Shown piece after piece: positions 59,575 to 64,000 of a stretch of 64,000 bases of DNA. A model generated the notes under the pieces. That model did not search any database. It was not told the DNA's origin and saw only the letters and a list, made by a program, of their open reading frames with translations. The number at the start of each line of letters is the position of its first letter. Positions within the stretch are counted from its first letter, which is position 1. The position numbers and the translations under genes were made by a program. Where the stretch lies: contig JAITYX010000041.1 in the NCBI GenBank assembly GCA_021018815.1, forward strand, positions 1,178,001 to 1,242,000. Reading direction: 5' to 3'. The stretch is from Talinum fruticosum. Taxonomy: Eukaryota; Streptophyta; Magnoliopsida; Caryophyllales; Talinaceae.

Positions 59575-62500
59575 ATGAAAATAATTGCTTGGAATGTTCA
59601 AGGTGCCAAAAACACCAAATTAAACAGGAAATTTCAATACTGATCAATAAATATAGGCCGGATATACTCTTTGTGATAGAAACATGACCAATGTGGTTAA
59701 TTCTCAAAAACTCATACCATCTCTAGGCTTTGATCATTTTGATTACGTTTTGCCAGTTAATCATTGTGGAGGGATGTGGGTATTGTGGAATGTGGCTAAT
59801 ATAACGGCAAATGTTCTAGCTAAAGATCAAAGATTTATCCATCTGCATGTCTTGGATAAAATAATCCAAAAGGAATGTATCATTTAAGGAATTTATAGTC
59901 CACCTCAAACTATAGATAAGAACGCTTTTGGGATCGCTTACAGGAGATAAACTGTCTTATTAATTTACCATGGTGTATATTTTAATGAAATAGAAAGTTT
60001 TAACGAAAAAGTAGAAGGTCAAAAACCTTCTCTAATAAAACTTCAGAGAATGAGAAATTTTGTTCGTACTATTCAGGGAGAATCCATCCGGTCTGTAGGC
60101 GGGATTTTCACCTGGAAAAATTTCTCAAAGGTCAACTCATCTATGAGAGACTTGATAGAGCAATAGCTAGAAGAGACTGGCTAGAGGTTTACCCAAAATG
60201 CATAATCTCACATAGACCTTTCTCCTGTTCGGACCATTGCTATATTGTTCTTAATACGGACCCCGATACATCATGGAATAGGAGACGGAACTTTAGATTT
60301 TAGAACAATTGGTCTAACTTTGAGGAAGTCAAGAAGATTATTAAGAACCAATGGAACACTTCCCATAGAGGAACTAATATGTAAATTAAAGAGTATCAAA
60401 GTTAAACTTAAGGGATGGACTAAGAGTTCTTGCAATAACTACATTCAGCTGATTGAGAAAAACTCCTCACAACTTCAAAAAGTTGAGGACAAGCTGATCA
60501 TCGACCCATGTAGCTTCGAAGTACTTCATTGGCACTCAAGGCTTATTAAACAAAAATATAGGCTCTTTTTGTTTAACCAAAAATATTGGGGAAAGTTTTA
60601 TAGGAAAGAATGGCTAACCAAAGGTGACCGTAACTCTAAATTCTTCCATAAATATTGTGTCTTTAGGAAGCAAAGAACGAATATCACCCAAGTCAAGGAT
60701 GATTCGGGTGTGTGGATTACTTGACAAAAACATTATCAAACATAAATTTATTACAAATTTCACTAATAGATTTCACACTCAAAGACAAAGTGCAAGCCAA
60801 TTCAATTTCAATTTAAGACCACTTATCTTAGAAATCGACAATTCCCAACTTCTTGCTCCAAGTAACATCGAAGAAGTTAAAGCTGCAGTCTTTCAAATGA
60901 ACCTAGCTAAAGCTCCAAGGCCTGATGGGTTTGGAGCAAGCTTTTTCCAACAACGACTGGGATACTCGTTAGCAATGAGGTCATTCAAAGCGTTATGGAT
61001 TTTTTAAGTATGGAAAATTACTTAAAGAGGTTAACCGAGACCTTTATTGCTCTTATTCCAAAACGGCAAATCCCTTGACAACGACACAATTCAGGCCAAT
61101 TAGTTTGTGCAATACTTTGTATAAGATTATCTATAAAATTATAGTTAACGGACTTCGGCCCATCCTTCAAAGAATTATTAGCCCTTATCGAGTGCCTTTG
61201 TTCGAATAGAGACATTCATGATAATATACTTCGGCACATGAAATTGTTAATAAGTTTGGTAACATGAAAGGTCAACAAGCTTACGTTGGTCTCAAACTAG
61301 ACATGGAAAAGGCATACAATAGACTTGAATGGGATTTTATATTTTCCTGCATAAAGAAACTTGGCTTTCATGATAACTGGATCAACTGGGTTAGAGAATG
61401 TATTTTTACTGTCTCTTATTCTCCGATTATTAATGATGAATAATACGAGTTTTTCGAGCCGTCTAGAGGCCTTCGACAGGGAGATCCCTTGTCGCCGTAT
61501 CTTTTATTATTTGTATGGATGTTCTAGCTTACATATTACATTCGAAAGCAATGCAACCAAAATCGGTATTGGGATTAAGATTTCACCTAGAGCATAAAAA
61601 ATTCCATGTTTACTTGTTTGTCGACGACAATTTACTTCTTTGTAAGGCCAATCATGAAACGTGCTTTAAACTTAATTACCTACTAAGGAAGTTCTCCAAT
61701 CTCTCATGTCAAAGTATCAATTTTCATAATTTAGTACTTGTGTTTTCCAAGAATGCGACTTCGCAGCCGGAAGTTCGGTTTCTTCCATTTTTAATATTTC
61801 GCATAGAGAATCTTTTGGAAATTATCTTGGATGCCCGAGTGTTTAAAGGTAGGTCAAACAAGCACTATCTTTGCCGACATCTTAGTCAAAGCGGATAAAA
61901 ATTACAGAATTGGAAACCTAATTTGCTGTCAAAAGCAGGACGGGTGGTTTTGATTCAATCCAATTTGGAATCTCTTCCTACACATACGATGCAATGCTTT
62001 AAATTACCAAAAAGCATAACCGATTCACTGGATAAAATTAATAGAGATTTTTTCTGAGTAAAGCAAAGGATATTAAAGGGTACTCCCTTATTTCTTGGGA
62101 TAAAATATGTATGCCAAAAATGATGGGGGCCCGAGTCCGAGGAAAATAGAGGCTATTAATCAAGCCTTCCTTTGTAAACTTATATGGAAATACCTGTATG
62201 ACCCAAACATTTTTGGGTTCGAGATCATGTGCTCTAAATATCCGCTATCCGATGACTTTTCCCGAGTAAATCCAAACCTACGAGACTCTTGGGCATAAAG
62301 ATGCCTCTCGAAAGAGAGGGATCTCTTTAAAAGAGGGCTTAAATGGAAAATAGGTAATGGAAAGAATACAAAATTCTGGCAAGATACTTGGTGTGGGCAA
62401 GCAGACATTACTCCAATATTATGATAACACTAAAAATGACATCCCAAGCACTTTATGCTATCGTCAATATTTGTATTACACCGGGGAAAAAATGGAACAT

Positions 62501-63695
62501 GCAATTAATTTCTTCCTTTCTTCCAATGGACATATGCAGAGAAATCAGCAAGCATACCCATTCCATACCATGATCCGGAAGACACCGTATGCTAGAGACT
62601 ATCGAGTTCGGGAAAGTTTACTACAAAATCAGCAATTTGGAATGCACACAATTTAGAGGGCAACAACCATGTTTGGGAAGGCTGGTTGGATATGGAGGTT
62701 GGATGTAATGCCTATATTAAAGCTATTTACGTGGCAACTTCATCATAAATCCATTGCTACACATGATACACTTTCAAGAAAAGGGTTTAGTATGGATAGC
62801 CACCGTCCTATATGCCAACGAAGTGAGGAATCGATAGACCATCTCTTTGCTAGATGCCCACTTGTTAAGGACACTTGGGAGAAAGCTTCTTTCCACAAGT
62901 GGCTTGATATTAACGTCGGGCAATTTCACTATTTGTCACTTTGTGATATTTTTCAAAAGTTTAGGAACCTCCACAAACCAACTCAATTATTCGGAATGGT
63001 TTATTTAATCCGGAGCATTTGGAAAAGTAGGAACGATGTTGTGTTTAACAATGGACGGTATAACACAATTCAAACAATAATCAAAGCTAAAAGAACTTAG
63101 GCGGAATGGAAGGCAAGAGGCAAATTTGATGGATTATATTCTACTTCTTCTTCACCTCATTCATATACCATTTCTACCTCCTCAATTCAACATATAGGAT
63201 GGAAGAAACCGCCAGGGGGTTCATCAAAATTAAAATCTTTTACTACTCTGCAGCAGGGAGGGTTTGTCATTAGAAGTTGGGACGGAAGATTCATTCAAGC
63301 GGGAGTCACAAACTTGGGATTGTCCTCGATCCTGGTTGCTTGAAACCACTGCAATGCGGAATGGAGTACGGGCGACCATACAAGCGGGATTTCGTTCCAT
63401 TGTGATCGAGGGAGATAACCAAGTGGTTATTAAGGCCTTGCGTAGGGAATGCCAGCCGCCATGGGAAATTCAAACTCTTATACGGAACACCCATCCGTAT
63501 ATTAGGAATTGTTGTAATGTGCTTATCGGACATCGATATCGGGAGGGAAATAGGGTTGCGGATTGGTTTGTGAGATTAGGTCTTTCTATTACTCATTCCT
63601 TATATTGGGATTTTCTTCCTTCTTCTCCCTCCCTCCTCTCTATTTTTATGGAGGACAACTTGGGTAGAACCCTTGAGAGAAGGACTATCTATTAG
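59575..63695 (+). pseudogene. LINE-2 ORF2 (endonuclease, RT, RNase H), broken
   Basis: The start MKIIAWNVQGAKN at 59575 is the endonuclease start (WNVQG); SCSDHCYIVL near 60230 closes that domain. The RT has NLAKAPRPDGFGASFFQQ (about 60900), FRPISLCNTLYKII (61090), LKLDMEKAYNRLEWDF (about 61295), EPSRGLRQGDPLSPYLL (61455-61510) and the active site FVDDNLLLC (61618-61644), where the usual FADD is FVDD. The 62669-63100 segment is the zinc-binding region (WRLDVMPILKLFTWQL, HLFARCPLVKDTW). A C-terminal RNase H runs from about 63190 to 63694 (IEGDNQVVIKAL, HRYREGNRVADWFVRLG). The stop is at 63693-63695. Many breaks are present. Confidence 0.9.
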
Positions 63696-63732
63696 TTGTT
63701 TTACTTACCCTTTTTCAAAAAAACAAAAAATT

Positions 63733-63748
63733 GTTGCGACGGGTCCAC
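63733..63748. repeat. LINE-2 target-site duplication, right
   Basis: GTTGCGACGGGTCCAC, 14/16 match to 47789-47804, directly after the A-rich tail. Confidence 0.75.
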
Positions 63749-64000
63749 GTTGCGGTTTTCTCGCAATGATTCATTTTGCCGCCGAAATAAATAGCGAAAC
63801 CCTAAAAATGGGAGAAATAAGGAGTCATATATCAACCTTGTCGGGGTAAGGTTTAAATTTCATATTTCATATTAAAATTTTACGGTGGGCCACTCAAACT
63901 TTTAAGTCTCATTTCTTAATAAGTGACACATCCCAACGTAGTTGCCACTCGTAGGAACCGTCAACCTCCGCACCCCCTACGTGAGAATGGAATCGGATCG
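63749..64000. other. Flanking DNA to the window end
   Basis: No gene or repeat recognised in the last 250 bp. Confidence 0.5.

Larger units (their letters stand above)
47805..63732 (+). mobile_element. LINE-2: full-length L1-type LINE split by a CACTA element
   Basis: A + strand LINE with a long 5' leader, ORF1 (DUF4283 and zinc knuckle), an inter-ORF spacer, ORF2 (endonuclease, RT, zinc-binding region, RNase H) and an A-rich tail (63717-63730). A 16-bp near-perfect target duplication bounds it. Without the CACTA element (50931-58604) and its 3-bp TSD it is about 8.25 kb. Multiple stops and frameshifts make it inactive. LINE-3 belongs to the same family. Confidence 0.87.

Overview
This window looks like nuclear DNA from a flowering plant, most likely a eudicot. 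It is AT-rich, its one intact gene is a plant-specific tau-class glutathione transferase with the usual two-exon structure, and nearly everything else is plant transposable elements: L1-type LINEs, Ty3-gypsy, Ty1-copia, hAT, CACTA, Mutator-like and Stowaway. By my reckoning about 80% of the 64 kb is transposon sequence. No tRNA, rRNA or CRISPR array was seen.

Layout. 1-2.9 kb: AT-rich DNA and a probable LTR-like promoter segment without coding capacity. 2.94-15.56 kb: a decayed LINE (LINE-1, + strand) whose reverse transcriptase is split by a Ty3-gypsy element (6169-14204, - strand, Athila-type gag and protease but no RT or integrase) flanked by a perfect 5-bp duplication GACAT. 15.7-20.8 kb: the host gene, with an as-1-like promoter element, a TATA box, exon 1, a 3.8-kb intron carrying a fold-back element and an 808-bp hAT element with a perfect 8-bp duplication, exon 2 and a poly(A) signal. 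21.2-22.1 kb: a small rearranged LINE fragment (LINE-3). About 22.2-44.2 kb: what I read as one MuDR-like element. Its ends carry an inverted 62-bp core (56/62 matching), it has a transposase on + near the left end and a convergent GRF-zinc-finger/coiled-coil/membrane gene on - near the right end, and it was later invaded by a 4.7-kb hAT (26594-31337, 8-bp duplication GCTACATC) and a 10.2-kb Ty1-copia element (33456-43610). 44.2-47.8 kb: AT-rich spacer with a Stowaway MITE. 47.8-63.7 kb: a second LINE (LINE-2, + strand) with a likely 16-bp target duplication (14/16 matching), split between ORF1 and ORF2 by a CACTA element (50931-58604, 3-bp duplication TAG).

The insertions give a relative order: each LINE is older than the element inside it, and the MULE is older than the hAT and Copia inside it. 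Only the GST gene reads intact. The transposon genes carry stops and frameshifts, and the Copia polymerase has lost a catalytic aspartate. The most interesting lead is the convergent transposase/GRF-membrane gene pair, which repeats the mudrA/mudrB layout of maize MuDR with a different second gene. The second is that differences between the two Copia LTRs cluster at CGAG/CTCG sites.
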